Shown here piece after piece: positions 1 to 8,392 of a DNA stretch of 64,000 nucleotides. A program made the translations under genes and the position numbers. Below the pieces are notes generated by a model. That model saw nothing but the letters and a program-made list of their open reading frames with translations. It did no database searches and was not told the DNA's origin. Every line of letters starts with the position of its first letter. Position 1 is the first letter of the stretch. Source of the stretch: Acetivibrio clariflavus DSM 19732 (GTDB lineage Bacteria; Bacillota; Clostridia; Acetivibrionales; Acetivibrionaceae); contig NC_016627.1 in the NCBI RefSeq assembly GCF_000237085.1, positions 2,852,118 through 2,916,117 on the forward strand. Reading direction: 5' to 3'.

Positions 1-646
1 TAACTATACCTAAGGTAACAGCTCTGAACAGAAGAATCGGTTCACCCTCATCTATATTAAGAATTTCAGCCACTTCATCGGCTGCCAGCACAGCCTCAAT
101 TGTTCTTGTAGCTTTGGTAATACGTGTGCCATATTCATTTTCCAGCACATTATAAATGGATTCCACCCCAAAATCGAAATTTTCTATTCCAGGGAAAAGC
201 TTGCACGGCAGATAGGTAGTTGTCAGGTTCAATGGCTCATTATCTGCAAAATAGACACGTTTTACTTTGAAGAGCTTATCTCCGCTACATAAATGCAATT
301 GCCTCATGGAAGCCTGGTCAGCGGTAATTATTTCAGCCGACAGAAGACGTTTGGACGGTGTCATTCCCATCCTGATAATATCCTCGGTACAACTGGTAAG
401 GGATACAAGATCCTGATTTAATTTATCATTTTTAACAAAAGTACCTTTGCCCTGTATACGGTAAACATACCCCTCTTTAACCAAATCATCTATGGCTTTC
501 TTTGCTGTGATTCTGCTTACTCCAAACATATTCATAATCTCACGTTCGCTGGGTAGCATGCCGTCAGGGCCTATTTCTTCCTGATCAATCATTTCAAGTA
601 TTTTCTTTTTTACACTATAATATTTTGGGGTCATTCCAGAATCCAA
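1..646 (-). CDS. GntR-family transcriptional regulator with UTRA domain (partial, C-terminus off the left edge)
   Basis: A one-component repressor or activator that binds DNA through an N-terminal winged helix and an effector through a C-terminal UTRA domain (HutC/FarR subfamily). I read 215 codons on the minus strand before the window ends. The winged helix spans about residues 8-71, with the subfamily hallmarks SERE (33-36) and GKGTFV (66-71). The UTRA part begins near residue 85. I place the start at the TTG at 646 because a GGAGTGA ribosome site lies 6 nt upstream; an in-frame ATG at 634 is the alternative. The effector is unknown. A neighbouring pectin-degradation gene makes a sugar or sugar-phosphate ligand possible, but that is inference. 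Confidence 0.85.
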   Translation of the reverse strand, partial: MDSGMTPKYYSVKKKILEMIDQEEIGPDGMLPSEREIMNMFGVSRITAKKAIDDLVKEGYVYRIQGKGTFVKNDKLNQDLVSLTSCTEDIIRMGMTPSKRLLSAEIITADQASMRQLHLCSGDKLFKVKRVYFADNEPLNLTTTYLPCKLFPGIENFDFGVESIYNVLENEYGTRITKATRTIEAVLAADEVAEILNIDEGEPILLFRAVTLGIV

Positions 647-693
647 TTAATATCACTCCATTCAGTGAATTATATAGAAGTAAGTTAGTTTGA

Positions 694-741
694 TATTAAT
701 ATGTCATTATATTAACATGTTATTATATTGATATGTTGATA
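694..741. promoter_or_regulatory. Three tandem 16-bp repeats, probable GntR operator array
   Basis: Three head-to-tail 16-bp units lie at 694-709, 710-725 and 726-741, with consensus TATTRAYATGTYRWTA. The middle unit carries the perfect palindrome TAACATGTTA. They start 48 bp upstream of the start codon of the GntR gene, where an autoregulatory operator is expected. The repeats are seen directly; their role is inferred. Confidence 0.5.
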
Positions 742-1085
742 TGTCCACTTATAATATACTACAAACTTAACATAATGTCAATATTTTTTCATTGCCGCTT
801 TTTCACCTTTAGCCTATCCTGTATAAATAAGCAATAGTGCATACTCAATCAAAATATGTTTACATAATAACATTTTTCATATCCTTATGATATTTTTATC
901 ACATAAACATTTTTGAGTAAAATAACTGAATTTTTTTAGAATGAATGCTTATTTAATGAATATTCAACCTCAAATGCAAATTCTCACCAAGTTTACTACA
1001 GATTAGCCTCCTGAATTCAGTAAATCCGAAAAAGGTTTTACAGAATAAAAGATAGGAATTTTCATAATCTTAAATAATATGACAT
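742..1085. other. AT-rich intergenic region without a recognised gene
   Basis: This stretch lies between the operator-like repeats and the terminator of the flavodoxin gene. It is very AT-rich and no frame carries a convincing coding sequence. The promoter of the divergent-side GntR gene should lie at its left end. Nothing else was recognised. Confidence 0.4.
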
Positions 1086-1132
1086 AAAAAAATATCGGAA
1101 GGGATGCTATCTCTTCCTCATCCATTCCTTCC
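1086..1132 (-). terminator. Probable rho-independent terminator of the flavodoxin gene
   Basis: GGAAGGGATG (1097-1106) pairs with CATTCCTTCC (1123-1132) apart from one G-T position. On the minus strand the stem is followed by a T-rich tract. It lies 43 bp past the flavodoxin stop codon. Confidence 0.55.
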
Positions 1133-1174
1133 TTTAATCATCGCAATAAACTTATTCACTTGGTGATGTTTAAC

Positions 1175-1639
1175 TTATATCGATTTTATCATATTATCAA
1201 TAAATTTTTCTGCTTTTTGGATATCTTTTTCATCGGGATGTCCCTCGGAAAGCTTTCTAAAAAGCTCAAATATCATGTTCTTTTTGATTTCTGTAGTTGT
1301 ATAATATCCTTTGCAAGCAAAGCTGCCTTTGCATATTGCACCTTTTGACCTTAAAATTTTAAGCAGTTTATTATTATAAAACCTTGCTCCAATCCCACTT
1401 GTAGAAAATACAAAAACATTTTTTCCCTTTAAGTCAAGTTTTTCAACACAATTAAGAAGTTTTGAGGATAGGCTTTCCCTGTAAACTCCAGATCCAAAGC
1501 CAATTAAATCATAATTGTCAATTTTAATCTCATTAGATTCCTTTAGATTAATTAAGTCTGCATTTATTTTTTTTGCAAATACATTAGCTATCTTTTCAGT
1601 ATTGCTGTACATAGAGTAGTACACAATTAAAGCTTTCAT
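1175..1639 (-). CDS. Flavodoxin-fold protein (FMN-dependent electron carrier or quinone/protoporphyrinogen oxidoreductase-like)
   Basis: This 154-residue protein begins with a beta strand followed by the FMN phosphate-binding loop YYSMYSNTEKIA (residues 7-18), the family signature. The second flavin loop is probably around FGSGVYRESL (about 48-57), and a third is FSTSGIGARF (about 78-87). Length and order fit a single flavodoxin domain with no membrane segment, so it should be cytosolic. Related proteins in clostridia are annotated as flavodoxin or HemG-like; the partner is not evident here. A GGAGAG site sits upstream of the ATG. The gene is transcribed alone, with its own terminator. Confidence 0.8.
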   Translation of the reverse strand: MKALIVYYSMYSNTEKIANVFAKKINADLINLKESNEIKIDNYDLIGFGSGVYRESLSSKLLNCVEKLDLKGKNVFVFSTSGIGARFYNNKLLKILRSKGAICKGSFACKGYYTTTEIKKNMIFELFRKLSEGHPDEKDIQKAEKFIDNMIKSI

Positions 1640-1797
1640 AAGTCATATTCTCTCCTTATCCTTCATTTTCAATATTAGTTTATTCTCCGAAAACACCATT
1701 AAATACAACAATGGATCATTAAATTTTCCGCCAATACTATTTTAGTATTATACCACAATATCAAAAAGACTTTACTTTCAAATTTATCGTTTTTTCA

Positions 1798-1826
1798 TTG
1801 TAGTTTCCGTAATTGTATGATATAAT
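1798..1826 (+). promoter_or_regulatory. Sigma-A-type promoter candidate
   Basis: TTGTAG (1798-1803) and TATAAT (1821-1826) are separated by exactly 17 bp. The predicted transcript starts near 1833 and would meet a strong terminator at 1883-1916, well before the pectate lyase gene. Confidence 0.45.
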
Positions 1827-1832
1827 AGTAAA

Positions 1833-1916
1833 AAAAAGTAATTGTTTTTAACCAATTAATTGATTATTACAATGCCGTTAAGAGTGATTGCAAAAATATA
1901 GGCAATCACTTTTTTA
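1833..1916 (+). ncRNA. Candidate short terminated transcript (leader RNA or small RNA)
   Basis: Between the promoter candidate and a perfect 9-bp hairpin (AGTGATTGC at 1883-1891, GCAATCACT at 1902-1910) followed by six T, about 84 nt could be transcribed. No ORF with a ribosome site fits in it. The next gene on this strand starts 342 bp further on, so this is either an attenuated leader or an independent small RNA. I recognise no riboswitch class. Confidence 0.35.
1883..1916 (+). terminator. Rho-independent terminator without an upstream gene
   Basis: A perfect 9-bp stem with a 10-nt loop is followed by T6. No plus-strand gene ends nearby, which is why the short transcript above is proposed. 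Confidence 0.65.
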
Positions 1917-2257
1917 ACAAAACAGTTTTGCTGTTATATTGATTTTTATATAAGAGAAAAACAATAAAAATAAATAAAGATTCACTTAAGTCAAAAATCG
2001 GAATTTCCAAGTATTCAAAGCTCATCTTCATAAATCCTTACATACCAATCTACAAATCAATTTTCAAAGTATGCAATAATTAAAGCGTTATATTTACTAA
2101 TCAAAAATTCAATTTTTTCAATAGTTAATCAATTGATTGCCTTATTATTTTTATGCTCAGGAGGTGAAGTATCAGTAAATTTATACTGATTAATCAAAAG
2201 GTCTGTTTTATAGGAACAGGACAATTTAAAATCAAAAACTTTATCGGGAGGAATTTT
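1917..2257 (+). other. Leader region of the pectate lyase gene
   Basis: There is no coding sequence here. A small perfect hairpin (ATCAGTA at 2171-2177, TACTGAT at 2184-2190) lies shortly upstream of the ribosome site GGGAGG. The actual promoter was not identified with confidence. Confidence 0.35.
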
Positions 2258-3517
2258 ATGTCCAGAAAGATTTCAGTGCATATATCATTTTTGATTGCAT
2301 TATCAATGATTTTGACTGCTTTCATTTCCATGTCAACAACGGTGAAAGCCAATGAAATTAAAGATATAGTTTACGGTGACTTAAATGGAGACGGGAATGC
2401 AGATTCTATCGATTATGCAACATTGAAAATGTATTTGGTGGGAATTATCCAGCTATCGGAAAAACAGCTTAAAGCCAGTGACTTAAATCTTGACGGTGAT
2501 GTAAACTCCATTGACTTTGCACACTTCAAACGTTATTTATTAGGAATGATTAAAAGTTTACCCGTTGAACCTGTGGAAGCAACACCTACGCCTGTAATAA
2601 CAACACCGACTCCTACCAGCATAATACCGACACCGACAAGTTTTGTAAAAGAAGGAGACATCGTTCTTGAGCCAAATGGTTCAATGACTTTGGAACAGGC
2701 AATCAAATCCATACAACCGGGAAATACCATATATCTTAAGTCAGGAACCTATAAATACTCAAAAACAATTGTAATAGCTGAAGGCAATAACGGTTATCCT
2801 GGAGCATACAAGAAAATAGCCTCCTACGGCAATGACAAGCCCATAATTGACTTTTCAGCAATGGCCGAAAACTCCTCCAATAGAGGAATTGTCCTGGCAG
2901 GCAATTACTGGCACATTAAAAATATTGCAATTCACGGTGCCGGAGACAACGGAATGCTGGTTGCAGGGCACAACAACATAATTGAAGCTTGCAATTTCAT
3001 GTATAATCGTGATTCGGGACTTCAGTTGTCAAGATATAATTCTTCATATACCACAAAGGACAAATGGCCCAGCAACAACCTGATAGTAGATTGCTATTCT
3101 GCTGAAAATATGGACTCCCGTGCGGAAGATGCCGACGGTTTTGCTGCAAAGCTTACATGCGGCGAAGGCAATATTTTCAGGAACTGTAAAGCAGAATTCA
3201 ACTGTGATGACGGCTGGGATTTGTATACAAAATCCGATACTGGAGCCATAGGCGTTGTAATTATGGAAAATTGTGAAGCAAGCAATAACGGTAAATATCG
3301 TTCAGGCAGGTTAACCGGCGGTGACGGCAACGGATTCAAATTAGGCGACGACACTGCCTCCGTTCCTCATATACTAAAAAACTGTACTGCCAATTATAAC
3401 GTAAAGCATGGTTTCACCGGAAACGGCAACCCTGCAAGAATTGTTATGGAAAACTGCTCAGGTACAGGTAATGGCGGAAAGCTCTTTGACAGACTTAACA
3501 ATGCCATTTTCAGATAG
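2258..3517 (+). CDS. Secreted dockerin-bearing pectate lyase, polysaccharide lyase family 9
   Basis: A 419-residue cellulosomal enzyme predicted to cleave polygalacturonate by calcium-dependent beta-elimination. A Sec signal peptide occupies about residues 1-31. A type I dockerin follows (about 39-97), with two calcium loops, DLNGDGNADSID and DLNLDGDVNSID, each continued by an F-helix ending in YLVG or YLLG. A Pro/Thr linker (about 107-130) leads to a right-handed beta-helix. The PL9 calcium site is visible as D293, D317, D318 and D321, the spacing known for Dickeya PelL, and K361 in GNGFKLG is the expected catalytic base. The dockerin is N-terminal, which is less common than C-terminal. GGGAGG precedes the ATG. 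The gene has its own terminator. Confidence 0.9.
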   Translation: MSRKISVHISFLIALSMILTAFISMSTTVKANEIKDIVYGDLNGDGNADSIDYATLKMYLVGIIQLSEKQLKASDLNLDGDVNSIDFAHFKRYLLGMIKSLPVEPVEATPTPVITTPTPTSIIPTPTSFVKEGDIVLEPNGSMTLEQAIKSIQPGNTIYLKSGTYKYSKTIVIAEGNNGYPGAYKKIASYGNDKPIIDFSAMAENSSNRGIVLAGNYWHIKNIAIHGAGDNGMLVAGHNNIIEACNFMYNRDSGLQLSRYNSSYTTKDKWPSNNLIVDCYSAENMDSRAEDADGFAAKLTCGEGNIFRNCKAEFNCDDGWDLYTKSDTGAIGVVIMENCEASNNGKYRSGRLTGGDGNGFKLGDDTASVPHILKNCTANYNVKHGFTGNGNPARIVMENCSGTGNGGKLFDRLNNAIFR

Positions 3518-3546
3518 GATAAGAAGCTTAAATAACTTTAAAGGAT

Positions 3547-3596
3547 AAAACTATAGGTGGCTGCATAAAAACATTGCAGCTTCCTATAGTTTTTTT
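3547..3596 (+). terminator. Rho-independent terminator of the pectate lyase gene
   Basis: The arms AACTATAGG and CCTATAGTT enclose an inner stem (GCTGCA with TGCAGC) and are followed by seven T. The stem starts about 30 bp after the stop codon. Confidence 0.8.
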
Positions 3597-3715
3597 ATGT
3601 ATTAATGTTATTACTTAACATAAAATGCTTGTTAACTATTTATATTTCTGATAGAATTATTTCAAAACAACTGGAAATATTAGGTTGGCAATTTTGTTTA
3701 CGAGGAGGAATAATT

Positions 3716-4120
3716 ATGAGAAAGTTGTTTAAACACAACAGGCAGTGTTTTTTTTCTATTTTAATTTTAATCTCCTTGGTAATTATGATTTTGCCATCGA
3801 CTGCTGTAGCCTTTAAAGAGCAAGAAACTGCAAATTCAAAGTATGCTGTAGGAGATATAAATCAAGATGGTACTGTTAACTCTTTGGATTACGCTATGTT
3901 GAAGGGATACTTACTCGGTATGAAAGAATTTAGCGATATCGGTCAACGTATTTTGCAAGCAGATGTTAATGGAGATGGCTGTATAGATTCCTTAGACTTT
4001 GCATCTTTTAAACTGTTTCTTTTAAAAGGAATAGAATTTCCCAGTAATAGAAAGATAAATACATTTATAACAACGGTAGAAGACGAACCGTTAAATTTAG
4101 CAACATATTCGAGGATGTAA
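3716..4120 (+). CDS. Dockerin type I protein, N-terminal fragment truncated by an IS256-family insertion
   Basis: The frame encodes a signal peptide (about residues 1-33) and a complete type I dockerin with loops DINQDGTVNSLD and DVNGDGCIDSLD. Coding sequence of the original gene ends at 4110; the last residues (RM and the stop) come from the IS terminus. The start is the ATG at 3716 because GAGGAGG lies 7 nt upstream; longer forms beginning at 3605 lack a ribosome site and would bury the signal peptide. The remaining product would be a secreted dockerin with almost no partner domain. The missing half continues at 5701 in the same frame. Confidence 0.8.
   Translation: MRKLFKHNRQCFFSILILISLVIMILPSTAVAFKEQETANSKYAVGDINQDGTVNSLDYAMLKGYLLGMKEFSDIGQRILQADVNGDGCIDSLDFASFKLFLLKGIEFPSNRKINTFITTVEDEPLNLATYSRM
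4103..4110. repeat. Target-site duplication, left copy, of IS256-family copy 1
   Basis: ACATATTC directly abuts the left end of the element and recurs directly after its right end at 5693-5700. Removing the element and one copy restores an open dockerin-protein frame. Confidence 0.9.
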
Positions 4121-4199
4121 AAAATCTTGTGTATAAGAGATTGAATGTTCTCCTTCTTGGCAAGAATTTCTAATAAGAAAAGCTAAGGAGGAGAATTTT

Positions 4200-5417
4200 A
4201 TGTCAACACTATCAAAAGAACATATAAAGCAATTAGTTCGGGAAAATAATTTCCAAAGCGTATCAGATGTAAATGCATATCTAAAAGACATTTTTAAAGA
4301 TATTATTCAAGAACTGCTTGAGGCAGAACTTGAAGCAGAATTGGGTTATGCAAAAGATGATGTGGCAAATAAAAATACCGATAATAGCCGTAATGGTTAT
4401 ACACCAAAAAAAATAAAAAGTGAGTTTGGTGAAATTGATATACAAGTGCCTAGAGATCGTAAAGGAGAATTTCAACCTAAAATTATCCCAAAATATCAGC
4501 GTAATGTTTCCGGAATTGAGGAAAAAGTTATAGCTCTATATGCAAGGGGAATGTCTACAAGAGATATTAGTCAACAAATTGAAGAACTTTATGGATTCAG
4601 CCTGTCTCCGGAGATGGTTAGCAAGATTACTGACAGAATTGCTCCAGAAATAAAAGAATGGCAGCAAAGACCTCTTGAACCTATATATTCTTTTATATTT
4701 ATGGACGCAATTCATTATAAGGTAAAGGATGAAGGAAGAATAACAAACCGGGCAGCTTACGTTGTTCTAGGAGTTACTATTGATGGATATAAAGATATCT
4801 TAGGGATATGGATTGGTGATAATGAATCGTCAAAATTTTGGCTTGGTGTACTGAATGACCTTAAAAATAGAGGAGTACAGGATGTTTTAATTTTTGTGTT
4901 GATGGACTTACCGGACTTAAGGAAGCCATAAATGCTGCATATCCAAAATCTGAAGTGCAGCGTTGCATAATACATCAGCTGAGAAAGTTCTTTTAAGTAT
5001 GTGCCATACAAAGACCTAAAAGCATTTAGTAATGATTTCAAAGAAGTATATCATGCTATTAATGAAGAAATAGCATTAGAAAAACTTTATGAACTTAAAG
5101 AAAAGTGGGGAAAGGAATATCCTTTTGCAATACGTAGTTGGGAAAATAACTGGGATGTTATAAGTCCATTTTTCAAATTTCCAGAAGAAATACGAAAAAT
5201 AATTTATACTACAAATATAATTGAAGGACTACATCGTCAGTTTCGTAAGGTCACAAAAACAAAAACAATATTTCCAACAGACAGTTCACTAGAAAAGATT
5301 TTATATTTAGCATCAATGAATGTAGTAAAAAAATGGACACAACGTTACAAAAACTGGGATAGAGTACTTAGCCAATTGGTAATCCAATATCCAGGTAGGC
5401 TGGAAGAGTATATTTAA
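4200..5417 (+). pseudogene. IS256-family (Mutator-type) transposase, inactivated by two indels
   Basis: Compared with the intact 405-residue copy at 8668-9885, this copy lacks one T in the run at 4891-4895, which shifts the frame and gives a stop at 4929-4931. It also has one extra G at 4987, which restores the frame. The first part (4200-4931) ends after about 236 correct residues, and the second part (5001-5417) carries the C-terminal region. The central block containing the conserved C/H region is lost, so the protein should be inactive. The ATG follows the GGAGGAG site. The two compensating indels could also be assembly errors, which raw reads would settle. Confidence 0.88.
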
Positions 5418-5529
5418 AAGCATTCACCCCCACCGCCCTCAAGGGCTCATCCTCATCGCCGGATGGGCTAGACCTCACAAAATTAAAAATATAGGTTTAA
5501 AAGGCTAATACTGACCATTATAAATGATT

Positions 5530-5579
5530 ATTGCCAGATTTAATCAAGTTTATGTATAAAACTTAATAAATCCGGCAAT
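5530..5579. other. Long imperfect hairpin in the IS256-family 3' tail
   Basis: Arms at 5530-5552 and 5557-5579 pair with a few mismatches (ends ATTGCC and GGCAAT). The same structure occurs in copy 2 near 8510-8560. It lies between the transposase stop and the right end, where it could block read-through transcription; that role is inferred. Confidence 0.5.
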
Positions 5580-5692
5580 AATATACAATGGAAAGGCAAT
5601 AAAAAACAATATTCTGTAAACCTTGTCAACTAAAATTTACTTGCTAAAGAAGGATTACATAAATTATGATACACAAAATTACTTACATTCCC

Positions 5693-5700
5693 ACATATTC
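5693..5700. repeat. Target-site duplication, right copy, of IS256-family copy 1
   Basis: ACATATTC, identical to 4103-4110, immediately follows the right end of the element. Confidence 0.9.
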
Positions 5701-6043
5701 TCCATACGCCGAAATACAATTCTCAGTTATATTACGTGATGAAGCTGGAAATCCTCTGGCGGAAAAAACAGTTCACTGCAAGAATCCAAGTGAATTTTAT
5801 AATATTGAAAACCCTACCAAAACCGATGAAAACGGCTGTGCAACATTTAGATTCCGACAACCTCATTTTGATCGGATACCATTTCGTATCTATGAGGTTG
5901 ATATAGGTATATACTTTGATGGAGACGAAGAATATAATGGGTCTATATATATAGCCAAAGCAAAGATATCAAATAATGGAGGTCCCCAGAGAACACCTTC
6001 GCCAAGTGTACCGACCTCCACACCTGCACCGGATAATCAATGA
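5701..6043 (+). pseudogene. C-terminal fragment of the interrupted dockerin protein (Ig-like domain)
   Basis: Joining 3716-4110 to 5701-6043 gives one uninterrupted frame of 245 residues. This segment therefore encodes the second half of the dockerin gene and is not an independent gene. It contains one beta-rich module resembling bacterial Ig-like or polysaccharide-associated domains (pattern VILRDEAGNPLAEKTV followed by TDENGCATFRF) and a Pro/Ser/Thr tail. An apparent ATG start at 5666 lies inside the IS end, so a shortened product with IS-derived residues is possible but would lack a signal peptide. The exact domain family was not identified. Confidence 0.75.
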
Positions 6044-6057
6044 TGTTCTGGCTATTA

Positions 6058-6110
6058 TAAAGGAGGCTGTTGCATTACAGATTAATCGTAATATAACGCC
6101 CCCTTTTTAT
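6058..6110 (+). terminator. Probable terminator after the dockerin gene
   Basis: AAAGGAGGC and GCCCCCTTT form an imperfect long stem that continues into ATTAC/GTAAT pairs, followed by a T run. It starts about 15 bp beyond the stop codon. Confidence 0.5.
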
Positions 6111-6281
6111 TTCAAGTTAACATTATATGCTAAACCAAGATGAATCCATTATGCTTAGAATTTTTCCCTTTACTCAAAAAAACTCTGAATCTTAAGTCCG
6201 TAATAAAACCAATTATGTATGGCCGTAGCATTTTCGAAATACCAAAACCATAATTCACCAACTTAAATCAAGGTTATGCAA

Positions 6282-6533
6282 CTAACTTTGTAAGAAATCC
6301 ATTTCTAATTTATTTTTTAGAGAACTTGTAATTTCATTAATGCCCATAAATATCGCATCTCTTAAAACTTCTGAATAATTTTCGTATTTCCCCGATTTTA
6401 ATATTATAGTATCAAAAATCTCTTTTATTTTTCCATCAATTATTATTGTAATTCCATCAACTTCTTGGCCGGTCTTATCATTTTGAAACTTTTCTATTAG
6501 CATTGTTAAGTATCTTCTCTTTCCAAATTTCAT
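6282..6533 (-). CDS. Hypothetical protein, 83 residues
   Basis: No family is recognised. The C-terminal half (about residues 45-75: SGKYENYSEVLRDAIFMGINEI) has the look of the second half of a ribbon-helix-helix or antitoxin-like helical unit, but no beta strand of the right type is clear, so this is only a resemblance. An AGGAG site lies very close (2 nt) to the ATG, so a start at the internal methionine (residue 11) cannot be excluded. It lies between the toxin island and the dockerin gene on the minus strand. Confidence 0.45.
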   Translation of the reverse strand: MKFGKRRYLTMLIEKFQNDKTGQEVDGITIIIDGKIKEIFDTIILKSGKYENYSEVLRDAIFMGINEITSSLKNKLEMDFLQS

Positions 6534-6719
6534 CTCTCCTCTACTTTTTTATTCTTAATTACTCTGTTTTAAAAGTTTAGAGCACTTACTTTATAAAACC
6601 ATATCACTAGTTTCCCAGAATTTAATGATTTTTATATTTACTTAGTAAACTTAATTTAAAAGTATATTAATTGATTACTTATTAATACTTTCTATATTTT
6701 GGAAGCTAATTTTATGTTA

Positions 6720-6968
6720 TTATAAACTACTTTGATTTAAATTCTCAATAGTTACTTTTTTATTTCCATTTTTAATCATTTCTTTTATAGTAATTTCGCC
6801 TTCTACATCGTCTTCAATTATAACTATACTTTTGTTAGCTAGGTCATATACCAGATACCTATCTTTTTCTATTTCTAGCAAACCATATCTTTCTTTGTCT
6901 AAAGCCCATAAATATTTATTATTCATTTTAATGAAGAACCTCCCTAATATTTCTCTATGATTAATCAT
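6720..6968 (-). CDS. Hypothetical protein, 82 residues
   Basis: Not recognised. The composition is typical of a small cytosolic beta-rich protein (KYLWALDKERYGLLEIEKDRYLVYDL). The ATG at 6968 has only a weak GGGA upstream. A better ribosome site (GGGAGG) lies 12 nt before the internal ATG at 6926, giving a 68-residue form starting MNNKYLW. It follows the immunity-like remnant on the same strand and could belong to the same old toxin cassette; that is inference. Confidence 0.45.
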   Translation of the reverse strand: MINHREILGRFFIKMNNKYLWALDKERYGLLEIEKDRYLVYDLANKSIVIIEDDVEGEITIKEMIKNGNKKVTIENLNQSSL

Positions 6969-7243
6969 CTTTATTTCCCGATAGGACCTTACACATTTAA
7001 ATTATTTTGCTTTTTCCATGCTATATTTACAGCTAAATTATTATCATCTCATTTCTTGTTTCCACTATTAAAGTTCCTTACCATATACATTCATCCATAA
7101 AGCTTTGCAAATTTCTCAAGTCTAATTTCTTGATTCAGCAATAATCTTGTTCAATAGCTTCCCATCCTTTGCCGGTATTTCCCTAAATAGAACTTCGTTT
7201 TTGACACGACATTTTCAGATATTAGACAACTGCCTTATAAAAA

Positions 7244-7543
7244 TTAATCACTTCCAAAATATTCAATTTGTTGAACAATCCAAAGCTTATCTTCAATATA
7301 AATAACAGCTAACGGATAATTATGTATAACAATCACATTACTATCATCACTTGGATAACAAAAATCAGTCCAGTATTTAAGAAAAATACCCCAAACAGTT
7401 TCAAATGAGCAGCTTTCACTCCAGAAAAAAGTTATTTTCGATTCCTCAGGTATTAAAATATTTTTCTGCAAAAAATTAACTGTTTGAGACTCTTTTTCTG
7501 GTTCTCCCCAATCGCAATCGTTATAGTGTAATTTACTTACACG
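7244..7543 (-). pseudogene. C-terminal fragment of an immunity-like protein, cut by the IS30 element
   Basis: The frame is open from the left end of the IS30-family element (7543) to the stop at 7244, about 99 residues, with no proper start codon or ribosome site. A 75-residue reading from a TTG at 7471 is possible but would begin in the middle of the fold. The acidic, aromatic-rich sequence (around FFWSESCSFETVWGIFLKYW and YPSDDSNVIVI) resembles small immunity proteins found downstream of RHS toxins. Its position after a truncated RHS fragment on the same strand fits that role. The family is not identified. Confidence 0.55.
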
Positions 7544-8384
7544 GTAAGTTGTAAAATTAATTGCCCAAACATGATAAAAAAGAAGTGACTCAAATCAGAA
7601 CCTCTGATAATGTTTTAAGTGACAAAACCAAAACATATTGGAGGGTCCGAAATGAGTCACCTTAATAATACCACTAAACGAAGAAGTTTTAAACACCTGG
7701 ATGTGAGGGAACGGTATCAAATTGAAATATTATTGAAAGAAGGTAAGAAACCAAAGGAAATAGCCAAAGTAATGGGAAGGGACAGACGGACTATAGAACG
7801 GGAAATAGCTCGTGGCAGCGTGAGGTTGCTAAACAGCGATCTGACCTATTCAGTGAAGTACTGTGCAGACGTAGGACAACGAAGATATGAAGAGGCGTCA
7901 TCAAATAAAGGAGCGGGTTTAAAGATCGGGCATGACCATGAACTAGCCAATTACATAGAGAAGAGGATAAAAGAGGACAAATATTCGCCGGACGCGGTGA
8001 TAGGAGAGATAAAAGCCAAAGGGTTAAGGTTCAGAGCCATGATCTGCACAAAGACGCTATACAACTACATAGACAAAGGGATATTTGCTAATATAAGCAA
8101 CAAAGACCTTCCGGTAAAGCGGAACAAGAAGAAGAGGAAATACCGAAGAGTAAGGATAGCATTAAAGAATTTGAGGGGGACAAGCATAGAAGAAAGGCCG
8201 GCACATATAGAAGAAAGAGGAGAATATGGGCATTGGGAGATGGATTGTATAGTTGGCAAAGGCGGAGAAAAGGGAGCAGCATTGTTGGTACTGACGGAAC
8301 GGAGTACGAGGCAGGAGATAATACGTAAGATGCCGGATAAAAGCCAGGCATCGGTAAAGAAAGAGATAGACAAACTGGAAAGGA

Positions 8385-8392
8385 AGTATGGG
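8385..8392. repeat. Target-site duplication, left copy, of IS256-family copy 2
   Basis: AGTATGGG immediately precedes the element and is repeated at 9975-9982 immediately after it. Confidence 0.92.

Larger units (their letters stand above)
4111..5692 (+). mobile_element. IS256-family insertion sequence, copy 1 (1582 bp, transposase frameshifted)
   Basis: The ends are GAGGATGTAAAAAATC (left) and, read inward from the right, GGGAATGTAAGTAATT. They form an imperfect inverted repeat with 19 of 24 positions matching. The same ends bound copy 2 (8393-9974), also 1582 bp, and the left end recurs at 63291. Eight-bp target duplications flank the element, as expected for this family. A structured non-coding tail of about 275 bp follows the transposase frame. 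Confidence 0.93.

Noticed and set aside
5418-5529. GC-richer structured stretch after the IS256 transposase considered as an RNA gene
   Set aside because: It is part of every complete copy of the element and lies between transposase and right end, so it is IS tail sequence with small hairpins.
5666-6043. ORF starting inside the IS256 right end read as an independent gene
   Set aside because: Its first codons are IS terminus and target duplication; from 5701 it is the in-frame continuation of the dockerin gene at 3716-4110.
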